A stretch of 64,000 bases of DNA, taken from contig NZ_PRKW01000001.1 of the NCBI RefSeq assembly GCF_002927275.1, positions 558,001 through 622,000 of the forward strand. The letters run 5' to 3'. Shown one piece after another: positions 1 through 8,419 of this stretch (positions are counted from its first letter, which is position 1; each line of letters opens with the position of its first letter). The stretch is from Arthrobacter pityocampae (GTDB taxonomy: Bacteria; Actinomycetota; Actinomycetes; Actinomycetales; Micrococcaceae). The notes under the pieces are model-generated. The model did not search any database. It was not told where the DNA came from and saw only the letters and a list, made by a program, of their open reading frames with translations. Position numbers and translations under genes: made by a program.

Positions 1-200
1 TGGAAGACGGTGTGCGACGTCGACGGCCGGGCGTGCGCGAGCGCGACGTACCCGCCGCCGTCGAGCGGGAACCACAGGGCGAGGTCGGCGAAGGCGAGGT
101 CCGCGACCATCTGCCAGTCCCCCACCAGCAGGTGCAGCCACTCCGCGTCGCCGGGTTCGAACCCCGTGAACTCGCGGATCGGATCAGTGAAGATAGCCAT
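1..200 (-). CDS. pdtaS: Sensor histidine kinase, N-terminal fragment (PdtaS-like)
   Basis: This is the first 66 codons of a gene that runs off the left edge. The start is the ATG at 200, preceded by a purine-rich AGAGAGA. The visible peptide begins MAIFTDPIREFTG and continues with a stretch of the type LLVGDWQMVADLAFADLALW, then RPSTSHTVF. This matches my memory of the N-terminal GAF-type sensory domain of the actinobacterial cytosolic kinase PdtaS, which phosphorylates the RNA-binding antiterminator PdtaR. The kinase core lies outside the window, so the assignment rests on this segment alone. It is transcribed in the same direction as the dehydrogenase gene upstream of it, from which it is separated by 117 bp. 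Confidence 0.7.
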   Translation of the reverse strand, partial: MAIFTDPIREFTGFEPGDAEWLHLLVGDWQMVADLAFADLALWFPLDGGGYVALAHARPSTSHTVF

Positions 201-240
201 GGGGTCTCTCTGTAGCGACGAACGGCGGGCGGGCCGCGGG

Positions 241-257
241 CGGGTGCTGGACACCCG
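241..257 (-). terminator. Small hairpin after the glutamate dehydrogenase gene
   Basis: A six-base-pair stem (CGGGTG/CACCCG) with a five-base loop lies 60 bp beyond the dehydrogenase stop codon. There is no T-run, so it is a weak terminator candidate. Confidence 0.3.
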
Positions 258-317
258 GTGGGACTACCGGGATCCAGTCTGTCATCCCCGGCCGGGCCCG
301 CCCACCCGGCGGTTGCC

Positions 318-3300
318 TCAGCGGACGATCGAGCGGAGGAGCCGCAGCGCCACCGACAGGGACGAGATGTCGTCCTGTTCCAGCCTGTTCACCTCCGCGA
401 ACATGTTGCTGGCCCGCTGGAGCTGGTCCTCGTTCTGGTCCTGCCACGCCTGCAGGCGTTCGCCGGCGTCGCGGTCCTGCAGGTCCTGGGACGCGCGCAT
501 GACGGCCACGGTGATGTCCGCGGCGGTGGAGTACAGGTCGTCGCGCAACGCGGCCCGCGCGAGGGCCTGCCACCGGTCCGTGCGCGGCAGCTTCGTGATC
601 CGCTCGAGCAGGTCGTCCACCTCGAAGCGGTCGTAGACCGCGTAGTAGACGTGCGCGATGTTCCCGACCGGCTCGTCGATCCTGCGCGTGGCGAGCGCGA
701 TGTCGAGCAGGGCGAAGGACTCGAACTGTTCGGCCCAGTGCCGGCCGAGTTCCTCCGGCAGGCGCCACTGGGTGGCCCGCTCCCGCCAGCGGAGGGCGCG
801 CTCCAGGTCACGGCCCCGCAGGTACTCGGACAGATGCATGTGGAACGGCTCGATCAGCGGCTTGAACGCGGCGATGTCCTGGTCCACGGAGGTTCCCGGC
901 TCGACGTGGTTCACGAACCAGCGGACGGCGCGGTCCAGGAGCCGCCTCAGGTCGAGGTGCACGGTGCACCAGTGCTCCGTCGGGAAGTCCGCCGGCAGCG
1001 CTGCGAGCGCGTCCACGGTCCTGTCCAGCGAGTAGATCTCGCGCAGGGCCACGAACGCGCGGGCGATCATGGGTTCGGGGACGGAGGTCTCCTCCAGTAC
1101 CCGGAACGCGAACGTGATCCCGCCCATGTTGATGATGTCGTTGGCGACGACGGTCGAGATGATCTCCCGGCGCAGCGGATGGGTGTCGAGGACGTCGTCG
1201 AACCGTTCCACGAGCCGGCGCGGGAAGTAGCGCCGCAGCGTGCCGCTGAAGTGCGGGTCGTCGGCGAGGGTGCTGGCCGTGAGGACCCTGGTGAGTTCGA
1301 TCTTGGCGTAGGCCGCGAGGACGGAGAGTTCGGGCGAGGTGAGGCCCTGGCCGGCGTCGACCCTTTTGCGCAGCTCCGCCGTGGTCGGGAGCGCCTCGAG
1401 GTCGCGGTCGAGATCGGCCTTCTTCTCCAGCCAGTCCATCATGCGCTCGTAGCTGGGGCTCCACTCGACGACTCGCTGGCGGTCGTTGAGCAGCAGGACG
1501 TTCTGGTCGATGTTGTCCTGCAGGACCAGGCGGCCCACCTCGTCGGTCATGGAGTGCAGGAACTCGGCGCGTTCCTCGGGCTGCAGGCGCCCGGCCCGCA
1601 CCATCCGGTCGACGAAGATCTTGATGTTGACCTCGTGGTCGGAGCAGTCCACGCCCGCGCTGTTGTCGATGGCGTCGGTGTTGAGGACGACCCCGGACAG
1701 CGCGGCCTCGATGCGTCCGCGCTGGGTCATCCCGAGGTTCCCGCCCTCGCCGACGACGCGCGCCCGCAGTTCGCTGCCGTTCACCCGGATGGCATCGTTG
1801 GCGCGGTCGCCGACGTCCGCGTTCGTCTCGTCGGTCGCCTTCACGTAGGTCCCGATCCCACCGTTGTAGAGCAGGTCGGCGGGGGCCCGGAGGATGGCGC
1901 GCAGGAGTTCCGGTGGGCTCAGCTGCGTGATCCCGGCGTCGAGGTCCAGGGCCTCCCGCACCTCGGGCGAGATGGGGACGGACTTGGCCTGCCGCGGGTA
2001 CACGCCGCCGCCGGCGCTGATGAGCGCGGTGTCGTAGTCCTCCCAGCTCGAGCGGGGGAGTTCGAACAGGCGCCGCCGCTCGGCGAAGGACGCCGCCGCG
2101 TCCGGGCTCGGGTCGAGGAAGATGTGGCGGTGGTCGAAGGCCGCGAGGAGGCGGATGTGCTCGGAGAGGAGCATCCCGTTCCCGAAGACGTCACCGCTCA
2201 TGTCGCCCACCCCGACGACGGTGAAGTCGTCGGTCTGCGTGTCGAGGTCGAACTCGCTGAAGTGCCGCTTGACGGACTCCCAGGCGCCGCGCGCGGTGAT
2301 GCCCATGGCCTTGTGGTCGTAGCCGACGGACCCGCCGGAGGCGAAGGCGTCTCCCAGCCAGAAGTCGTACTCCGCGGACAGCTCGTTCGCGATGTCCGAG
2401 AACGACGCCGTGCCCTTGTCCGCGGCGACCACGAGGTACGTGTCGTCGTCGTCGTGCCGGACGACGCGCGGCGGGGGCGCCACCGTCTCGGTGGTGCCGT
2501 TCGTGATCACGTTGTCGGTGATGTCGAGCAGGCCGCGGATGAAGGTGCGGTAGCTGGCCTGCCCCTCGGCGATCCACGCCTGGCGGTCGAGCGAGGGGTC
2601 GGGCAGCTGCTTGGCGAAGAAGCCGCCCTTGGCCCCGGTCGGCACGATGACCGCGTTCTTGACGGTCTGTGCCTTGACGAGCCCGAGGACCTCGGTCCGG
2701 AAGTCCTCGCGCCGGTCCGACCAGCGCAGCCCACCGCGCGCCACCTTGCCGAAGCGCAGGTGCACTCCCTCGACCTGCGGGGAGTAGACCCAGATCTCGA
2801 ACTTCGGCCGCGGGAACGGCGCGCCGGTGATCCGGGAGGTGTCGAACTTCAGGCTCACGTGACGCTTGTCCTGGAAATAGTTGGTCCTCAGCGTCGCCTC
2901 GATGAGATTGGCGAAGGTCCGCAGCACGCGGTCCGCGTCGAGGGTGGGGACCTGCTCCAGGCCCTCCTCGAGCGTGGTCCGCGCGGCGTCTGACGCGGCG
3001 TCCCGGTCGCCCTCGAGATCGGGGTCGAACCGCGCGGTGAACAGTGCCACGAGGGCCCGGGTGACCGTCGGGTTGCGGAGCAGGGTGTCGGCGACGAACC
3101 CGTACGAGTTGGTGTTGCCCATCTGGCGCATGTACTTGGCGTAGGCCCGGAGGATCACCACCTGGCGCCAGCCGAGCTCCTCGCTGAGCACGAGCCGGTC
3201 GAACTGGTCGGACTCGCTGTCGCCCACGACGGCCGCCGTGAACGCCTCACGGAGCAGGGGCGCGGTGTCGAGCGGCGAGATGCCGGCGGGGAACCTCAGC

Positions 3301-5138
3301 CCGAGGTCGTAGAGGAAGAACGAGCGGTCGTCGGACCGCGTGATCTCGAAGGGCCGCTCGTCCAGCACCTCGAGTCCGAGGTTGTGGAGGTACGGCAGGA
3401 TCTGCGTGAGGCTCTTCGCCTCGGCCAGGTAGAGCTTGAGGCGGGCGTCCTCGGCGTCCTGGCGGTCCGGCACGTACACGTGGAGCTGCGGAGCGCCGTC
3501 GGGCTCCTCTGCCAGCCGCTCGAAGCGGGGGATGTCCTCCAGGGCGTCCTCGACCTCGTAGTCGACGCGGTAGCTGGGAGGGAAGGACTCCGCCCACAGG
3601 GTCGCGAGCCGCTGTGCGTCGTCCTGCTCGAACCGCTGCTGGGCGACCTCCACCACGCCCTCGGACCAGGAGCGGGCCGCCCGGACGAGGCGTTCCTCCA
3701 GCTCGATGGTGTCGATCGCGGGGATCTCGACGCCGCGCTGCAGCCTGATCCGGAAGAACAGCCGGGCGAGCGCGGACTCGCTCATCCGCGCCTCGAAGTC
3801 GATGGACTCGGCATGGAGGGCCGTGCCCAGCTCGTCCTCGATGCGCCGCCGGACGCTGGTCGTGTACCGGTCGCGGGGAAGATAGACGAGGGCGGACATG
3901 AACCGGCCGTACACGTCCGGGCGCAGGAAGAGCCGCGTCCGGCGTCGTTCCTGCAGGCGGAGGATCCCGAGCGCCGTGGACACGAGGTCGGCGTCGTCGA
4001 TCTGGAACAGCTCGTCGCGGGGGTAGGTCTCGAGGATGGACAGCAGGTCCTTGCCCGAGTGCGAGTCCGAGGGGAAGCCGCAGCGGCGCAGCACCTCCGT
4101 GACCTTGTCGCGGACCAGGGGCACGTTGCGGACCGACCCGGTGTAGGCGCTGGTCGCGAACAGGCCGATGAAGCGGCGCTCGCCGTCGACGTTGCCCTGC
4201 GCGTCGAAGCTCTTGATCCCGATGTAGTCGAGGTACGCGGCGCGGTGCACGGTCGAGCGCGAGTTCGCCTTCGTGATCACGAGGAGCCGCCGTTCGCGCG
4301 CCATCGCGCGTCCCGCCGCGGTGAGCTGCTGCAGGTGTCCGCTGCCGTGCCGGAGCAGGCCGAGGCCGCTGCCCTCGCGTTCCAGGAGCGCGTCGGCGCC
4401 GTCCTCGTCCCTCACGAGGTCGTACTCCTTGTAGCCGAGGAACGTGAAGTTGCCGTCGTCGAGCCACCGGAGGAGTTCCTGCGCCTGGCGCAGGTCGGGA
4501 AGCTGCTCGGCGCCGACGACCGACGCGAGCGACGCCTCGATGGAGCGTACGGTGTTGCGCATGGCGGGCCAGTCCTCGACCGCCGCACGGACATCACCCA
4601 GCACCCGGTGGAGGCCGTCGATGAGCGACTCCTTCGCCGCCGCGTCGGACAGCCGCGCGACCTCCACGGAGATCCACGACTCGATGTGCGTGGTGCGTCC
4701 GTCCAGGCCCACGAGGTCGCCGATGTTCGGCAGGGCCGCGGTGTCCCCGCTGGAGGCACCGGCTGTCGAGGGGACACGCTCGAGGGTCGTCAGGGCATGG
4801 GACTCGTCCTCGCGTACGGCGAGGAACGTCGGGTGCACCACCAGGCGGATCGCGGCGTTCTGCCGGACGAGCTCTGCCGTGACCGAATCGACCAGGAACG
4901 GCATGTCATCGGTGACGATCATGACGACGCTGGAGGTGCCCTGATCCATGATGCCGACGGCGGCCGTCCCCGGCCGGCGGGATTCGGCGAGGTCCCGATG
5001 GGCGAACGCCCGCTGGCGGAGGTCGGCGGGGAGGTGCCCGACGGCGTCCTCGCGCGCGAGATGCTCGAAGTAGTGCTGTACGAAATCCCGTGACGTGTCC
5101 GAGCTTGACTGATCCGTTGTCCTGGATCCAGACGACAT
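318..5138 (-). CDS. gdh: NAD-dependent glutamate dehydrogenase, large (180-kDa) class
   Basis: A 1606-residue protein, full length for the large NAD-GDH family that converts glutamate to 2-oxoglutarate and ammonia in the cytosol. The N-terminal ~700 residues carry the ACT-like regulatory region. The catalytic core is recognisable from PTGAKGGFF near residue 832, VAADKGTASFSDIAN near 903 and GVGDMSGDVFGNG near 978. The ATG at 5138 is preceded by GGAGG at a normal distance. In actinobacteria this class is known to be inhibited by the FHA protein GarA/OdhI; no such gene is in the window. It appears monocistronic, with its start only 47 bp from the end of the CpaE-like gene transcribed in the same direction. 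No frameshift or truncation is seen. Confidence 0.96.
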   Translation of the reverse strand: MSSGSRTTDQSSSDTSRDFVQHYFEHLAREDAVGHLPADLRQRAFAHRDLAESRRPGTAAVGIMDQGTSSVVMIVTDDMPFLVDSVTAELVRQNAAIRLVVHPTFLAVREDESHALTTLERVPSTAGASSGDTAALPNIGDLVGLDGRTTHIESWISVEVARLSDAAAKESLIDGLHRVLGDVRAAVEDWPAMRNTVRSIEASLASVVGAEQLPDLRQAQELLRWLDDGNFTFLGYKEYDLVRDEDGADALLEREGSGLGLLRHGSGHLQQLTAAGRAMARERRLLVITKANSRSTVHRAAYLDYIGIKSFDAQGNVDGERRFIGLFATSAYTGSVRNVPLVRDKVTEVLRRCGFPSDSHSGKDLLSILETYPRDELFQIDDADLVSTALGILRLQERRRTRLFLRPDVYGRFMSALVYLPRDRYTTSVRRRIEDELGTALHAESIDFEARMSESALARLFFRIRLQRGVEIPAIDTIELEERLVRAARSWSEGVVEVAQQRFEQDDAQRLATLWAESFPPSYRVDYEVEDALEDIPRFERLAEEPDGAPQLHVYVPDRQDAEDARLKLYLAEAKSLTQILPYLHNLGLEVLDERPFEITRSDDRSFFLYDLGLRFPAGISPLDTAPLLREAFTAAVVGDSESDQFDRLVLSEELGWRQVVILRAYAKYMRQMGNTNSYGFVADTLLRNPTVTRALVALFTARFDPDLEGDRDAASDAARTTLEEGLEQVPTLDADRVLRTFANLIEATLRTNYFQDKRHVSLKFDTSRITGAPFPRPKFEIWVYSPQVEGVHLRFGKVARGGLRWSDRREDFRTEVLGLVKAQTVKNAVIVPTGAKGGFFAKQLPDPSLDRQAWIAEGQASYRTFIRGLLDITDNVITNGTTETVAPPPRVVRHDDDDTYLVVAADKGTASFSDIANELSAEYDFWLGDAFASGGSVGYDHKAMGITARGAWESVKRHFSEFDLDTQTDDFTVVGVGDMSGDVFGNGMLLSEHIRLLAAFDHRHIFLDPSPDAAASFAERRRLFELPRSSWEDYDTALISAGGGVYPRQAKSVPISPEVREALDLDAGITQLSPPELLRAILRAPADLLYNGGIGTYVKATDETNADVGDRANDAIRVNGSELRARVVGEGGNLGMTQRGRIEAALSGVVLNTDAIDNSAGVDCSDHEVNIKIFVDRMVRAGRLQPEERAEFLHSMTDEVGRLVLQDNIDQNVLLLNDRQRVVEWSPSYERMMDWLEKKADLDRDLEALPTTAELRKRVDAGQGLTSPELSVLAAYAKIELTRVLTASTLADDPHFSGTLRRYFPRRLVERFDDVLDTHPLRREIISTVVANDIINMGGITFAFRVLEETSVPEPMIARAFVALREIYSLDRTVDALAALPADFPTEHWCTVHLDLRRLLDRAVRWFVNHVEPGTSVDQDIAAFKPLIEPFHMHLSEYLRGRDLERALRWRERATQWRLPEELGRHWAEQFESFALLDIALATRRIDEPVGNIAHVYYAVYDRFEVDDLLERITKLPRTDRWQALARAALRDDLYSTAADITVAVMRASQDLQDRDAGERLQAWQDQNEDQLQRASNMFAEVNRLEQDDISSLSVALRLLRSIVR

Positions 5139-5185
5139 GGGGAGGGCCTCCGTAACGTGATGAAAGGCCGCTCCGTTGCGACCTC

Positions 5186-6526
5186 TTACCGTGGAATCCT
5201 AGCCGGGATACCCGGAAACTTCACGTTGCCGGATCTCGTCCCGGACCCGCGCCGTCGCGCCTCCCCGCCCGCGGGGACGCCCGCGAGGGCGGCGATCGCG
5301 AGTCTCAGCGGCGAGCCCGGTGCGGTCTCGAGCAGGGCCGTTCCGGCGAGCAGCGCCCGGTCCGCCGCCGCGGCGTCCAGGGGCAGGAACGCGGAGATCC
5401 CGAGTGACGGCCCGAAACGCTCCCAGGCCTCCCGCAGCTGCGTCTCGGGAGCGCGGCCCACGGCCGCCGCCCGCACCTTGTTGAACACCACGCGGGGTGT
5501 CGCCGTGGGGACGGCATCACCGAGTTCCGCGAGTGCCTTGACCAGGCGCGGCACGCCGATGGTGTCCGCCGCGCCGATCGCGAGAACCGTGTCCGCGACC
5601 TCCAGGCAGCGCAGCGCCGCCCCGTTGCGGCGCGGGGCGAGGGTGTCGAAGCTGAGCTCCTCGTCGGCCTCGAGGCAGAACCCGCAGTCGACGACGGTCA
5701 CCTCCGCCAGGGAGCGCCCCGCCTCGAGGACCCTGCTGAGGGCCGCGGGCCGCAGTTCGGGCCACCGGTCGGGGCGGGTGATACCCGTCAGCACGCGCAG
5801 CCGGCCGCCCTTCACCGCGACGCTCACCGCGATCCGGCCGAGCGCCGTGCCGTCGAACTGGCCCTGATCGGCGATGCGGCAGGCCTGCGCGAGCCCCGCC
5901 GACTCGTCGAGCAGGCCGAGCGAGGCTCCGATGCTCGCCCCGTAGGTGTCGGCGTCGACGAGGAGGACCGAGCGGCCGGCCGCAGCCAGTTCCGCGGCCA
6001 TGTTGAGGGCCACGGTGGTGCGCCCCGGGGCCCCGGGTGGCCCCCACACGGCCGTGATGCGTCCGGCACCGGGTTCCTCGGTCACCCCGGTCCCCTCGAT
6101 GGGCCGTGCCGCCGCCACGTCCGGCCGGCCCAGCGGATCGGCATAGGCGAGGGAGCCCTGCGGACGGCCCGGATCGGCGTCGAAGCGTCCCACCGCCCGG
6201 GTGATGGCCGCCGCGAGCACTCCGGCCTCCACCGATGCCTCGACGTACTCGATGCCGTCGACGGTGGGACCGACTGGTCCCGGCAGCCGGTCGCGGAGCG
6301 CGACGACGGCGACGCCCGTGAAGCGCAGGCGGTCGACGAGGGACGCCGTGAGCTCGGCGGCACCGGGGGCGATGACCACGGCTCGCGCCAGGCCGCTCTG
6401 GCAGGCGGCGACGAGCTCGGTGAGTTCCGTGCAGCGACGCACCACGGTCACGGGCCCCCGCAGCTGTTCCAGCCCGGGGACATAGGCGTTCGCCTCCGCC
6501 CCGAGCGTGATGACCGGGATGCTCAC
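5186..6526 (-). CDS. CpaE/MinD-like P-loop ATPase with altered Walker A
   Basis: A 446-residue protein. The N-terminal ~130 residues look like a degenerate receiver-type domain as in CpaE; a ParA/MinD-type ATPase follows. The Walker A region near residues 157-168 reads WGPPGAPGRTT, so the usual terminal Lys-Ser/Thr is Arg-Thr, and the signature N-terminal lysine is absent as well. The switch region VDADTYGASIG (near 184) and VVDCGF (Walker B-like) are present. The GTG at 6526 overlaps the stop of the SAF-domain gene as GTGA, so the two are translationally coupled. CpaB (SAF)/CpaE pairs normally serve Flp-pilus assembly, but no secretin, TadA ATPase or pilin gene is here, so the role is unassigned. 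Confidence 0.8.
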   Translation of the reverse strand: MSIPVITLGAEANAYVPGLEQLRGPVTVVRRCTELTELVAACQSGLARAVVIAPGAAELTASLVDRLRFTGVAVVALRDRLPGPVGPTVDGIEYVEASVEAGVLAAAITRAVGRFDADPGRPQGSLAYADPLGRPDVAAARPIEGTGVTEEPGAGRITAVWGPPGAPGRTTVALNMAAELAAAGRSVLLVDADTYGASIGASLGLLDESAGLAQACRIADQGQFDGTALGRIAVSVAVKGGRLRVLTGITRPDRWPELRPAALSRVLEAGRSLAEVTVVDCGFCLEADEELSFDTLAPRRNGAALRCLEVADTVLAIGAADTIGVPRLVKALAELGDAVPTATPRVVFNKVRAAAVGRAPETQLREAWERFGPSLGISAFLPLDAAAADRALLAGTALLETAPGSPLRLAIAALAGVPAGGEARRRGSGTRSGNVKFPGIPARIPR

Positions 6527-7179
6527 GAGCCGGCGCCCGGGTTCAGCACGACGGCGATCCGGGCGTCGTTGGACAGCGCCCCCAGCAGCGCGGGCATGGC
6601 GCCGTCGTCCACGAGGACCTGGACGAGCGTGGAGGAGCTCCCTCCGAGGGCGGACTCCCCCACCGTCAGCTCCGCCACCTCCGCGGCCTCGAGGAGCAGC
6701 CGGGGTTCGTCGTAGGAATTCGTGTCGGTCCGGAGCGAGACCCAGATATCCACGCGGTCCCCGGCAGCGGTCCCGCTTGGCAGCGGGTCCTCGACGGTGA
6801 GCCCCACCGGCTTGCGGTCCAGCCCGTCCGTCCTGCCCACCGCGGCGGCGGGGACGAGCTCGCCCCGGGGAACGAGGCGGGTCGCGACTGCGGCGTCGGG
6901 GATGCCGGCGGCCACGGTCAGGTAGGCGTCCGACACGTCGCCCAGACGGACGGGCACGGCCACCAGATCCTCCTCCGTCAGCTTCGACCCGACGGCGATG
7001 TCCTCCCGGGCGGAGTACACCTGCGTGGTGGTGTTCTGGCTGTCCAGGAGCGCGATCACCCCCGCCGTCGACGAGAGGACCAGGAGGAGGCCGATCAGCA
7101 GCCGTGGATCCTTCCAGGACGGCTTCCTCAGACGCGGAGCCTCGCTCGGCACCTGCATGGCACGCGTGTCGATACTCAC
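6523..7179 (-). CDS. SAF-domain membrane protein (CpaB/RcpC-like)
   Basis: A 218-residue protein with a short cytosolic N-terminus, one membrane helix at about residues 27-46 and an extracytoplasmic SAF domain (roughly 55-120, beginning VYSAREDIAVGSKLTEEDL). CpaB/RcpC proteins of this plan are periplasmic parts of tight-adherence pili. The C-terminal half is β-rich and ends VVLNPGAGS. It overlaps the CpaE-like gene by four bases, indicating a two-gene operon. The upstream promoter region (7180-7364) is shared with the divergent HTH gene. With no other pilus gene nearby, a pilus role is only a family-based guess. Confidence 0.8.
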   Translation of the reverse strand: MSIDTRAMQVPSEAPRLRKPSWKDPRLLIGLLLVLSSTAGVIALLDSQNTTTQVYSAREDIAVGSKLTEEDLVAVPVRLGDVSDAYLTVAAGIPDAAVATRLVPRGELVPAAAVGRTDGLDRKPVGLTVEDPLPSGTAAGDRVDIWVSLRTDTNSYDEPRLLLEAAEVAELTVGESALGGSSSTLVQVLVDDGAMPALLGALSNDARIAVVLNPGAGS

Positions 7180-7364
7180 TGTCGTCCCCCATTCGACCGG
7201 TGGCGCCCCGACCGGGCTTCACTCCCCGCACGCCATTGTTGTGTACGGCGGGCCCCAAGGGAACCGATCGACGGCAAATGGCGTCGACCTGTGGAGAACT
7301 GCGGCCGGCGACCCCGGCGGTGGCAGACTGGAGGCATACCCGAACGACCATGAAAGGCGGACCC

Positions 7365-7592
7365 GTGGCCGAGCGGCGCTTCCTCACCCTCGCCGACGTC
7401 GGTGAGGTGCTCAACATCAGCGCATCCCAGACATACGCCCTCGTCCGCTCGGGGGAGCTGCCGGCCATCCAGGTGGGGGGCCGGGGCCAGTGGCGCGTGG
7501 AGACCCGGATCCTCGAGGAGTACATCGCTGCGGCCTACGAGAAGACGGCGGCGGCGCTGAGGAACGACGCCGCGGGCACTCCACCCGCCTGA
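7365..7592 (+). CDS. Small BldC/excisionase-like HTH DNA-binding protein
   Basis: A 75-residue protein made up almost entirely of a MerR-type winged helix: FLTLADVGEVLNIS, QTYALVRSGELPAI, GGRGQWRV. This resembles BldC and phage excisionases. I chose GTG at 7365 because AAAGGCGG sits just upstream of it; an in-frame ATG at 7350 exists but that Shine-Dalgarno would then lie inside the gene. It is divergent from the SAF/CpaE-like pair and could regulate it. BldC is known to bind head-to-tail direct repeats, and helically phased repeats occur before the LysM gene 0.8 kb downstream. The target assignment is inference. Confidence 0.8.
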   Translation: MAERRFLTLADVGEVLNISASQTYALVRSGELPAIQVGGRGQWRVETRILEEYIAAAYEKTAAALRNDAAGTPPA

Positions 7593-7681
7593 TCACGGGC
7601 GACGTCCAGCCCGCACGCGGCTCTCCCGGGACGCGGCGGACGGGCGCCACGATCGTCCTCGATCCGCCGCGTGGTGCCACG

Positions 7682-7760
7682 GGCTCAGCCCGCCGCGGCG
7701 TCGTGCCCCGGGTTCAGTCCGCCGCCGCGTCGTGCCACGGGTTCAGTCCGCCGCCGCGTC
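7682..7760. repeat. Three 29-bp tandem repeats spanning a stop codon
   Basis: The motif GGTTCAGTCCGCCG recurs at 7682, 7711 and 7740 with exact 29-bp period; the first copy is slightly diverged. The last copy contains the final codons (Ala-Ala-Ala-Asp) and TGA stop of the minus-strand gene that ends at 7743. The array therefore consists of copies of that gene's 3' end. Confidence 0.85.
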
Positions 7761-8297
7761 GACGGCGTCGAGGGAGGCGAAGGGCACGGTGAGGACGTCC
7801 CGGCCCTGCGCCTGTCGGCCCTCACGGTCGACTCCCGTCGTTCCGACGTCGACGAAGTCCGCACCGACCCTGTCGATGATCCCCGCCTGGCGGGACGGGG
7901 GCGACACCGTCCAGAGCGTCACATACGCCCGGTCGCGGGACAGGACCCGGAGCGCCGATCCCAGTCCCAGGCGGGCGCCGACACCCGACAGCGGCTGACC
8001 GGCCCCACGCCCCATCCCGCGGAGCAGGTGCAGTGACGACAGCGGGACGATCACGGACCGCCCCTCCACCGCGACGGCGATCCACTCCGAGCCGACATTC
8101 GTGAGGATGCCCTCGAGTGACCGGCCGCCTCGCGTCGACACCCCGAGCGGCCGCCCGACCTGGCCGAGCAGCCGCTGCACCAGGGTCAGCCGCGCCTGCT
8201 CGGCGCGCGTGCGTTCCCTGATCTCACTCTCCTGCTCGAGGGCGGTGGCCGCCTGGAGCTGCGACTCGAGGTCGTTGAACAGGGCATCCCAGCGCAT
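7743..8297 (-). CDS. Protein of unknown function, possible small β-barrel domain
   Basis: A 184-residue soluble protein I do not recognise. It opens with a predicted coiled coil (residues ~8-45, QSQLQAATALEQESEIRERT-like composition). Next comes a segment with alternating β-strand pattern (GRSLEGILTNVGSEWIAVAV, then VIVPLSSL) like an Sm-type or other small barrel. A second β-rich half, LRVLSRDRAYVTLWTV and GIIDRVGADFVDVG, looks like a repeat of the first. It has no signal peptide or membrane helix. The 3' end is copied twice downstream in a 29-bp tandem array. The gene stands alone on the minus strand between the HTH and LysM genes. Confidence 0.75.
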   Translation of the reverse strand: MRWDALFNDLESQLQAATALEQESEIRERTRAEQARLTLVQRLLGQVGRPLGVSTRGGRSLEGILTNVGSEWIAVAVEGRSVIVPLSSLHLLRGMGRGAGQPLSGVGARLGLGSALRVLSRDRAYVTLWTVSPPSRQAGIIDRVGADFVDVGTTGVDREGRQAQGRDVLTVPFASLDAVDAAAD

Positions 8298-8369
8298 CTC
8301 CCCAACCTAGGAGCCCTCCGTCCCGACGTCAATCGAACAGGTATCCCGTGAATAGAAAGCAAGTGTAGA

Positions 8370-8394
8370 CAAACTACATCAAACGACATCAAAC
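8370..8394 (+). promoter_or_regulatory. Three CAAAC direct repeats at 10-bp period before the LysM gene
   Basis: CAAAC occurs at 8370-8374, 8380-8384 and 8390-8394, the last two as the longer exact repeat ACATCAAAC. The spacing is about one helical turn, so all copies face the same side of the helix. This is the AT-richest patch in the region and lies 26 bp before the start codon, downstream of or overlapping the likely promoter. A head-to-tail-binding regulator such as a BldC-like protein would fit; no binding is shown. Confidence 0.5.
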
Positions 8395-8419
8395 TGAGGC
8401 CTCGAGGAGGAGGGTTTCC

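Noticed and set aside
258-2993. Long plus-strand open frame opposite glutamate dehydrogenase
   Set aside because: It has the Arg/Val/Gly-rich, repeat-free composition of an antisense shadow in 70% GC coding DNA, while the minus strand encodes a full, recognisable enzyme.
5186-7525. A single 779-codon protein joining the CpaE-like gene with upstream sequence
   Set aside because: The upstream part is out of frame with the SAF-domain gene that clearly occupies that DNA. The GTG at 6526 in the GTGA overlap gives a normal CpaE-like protein.
7682-7760. CRISPR-like repeats
   Set aside because: The units are directly tandem with no spacers, no cas gene is nearby, and they copy a gene's 3' end.
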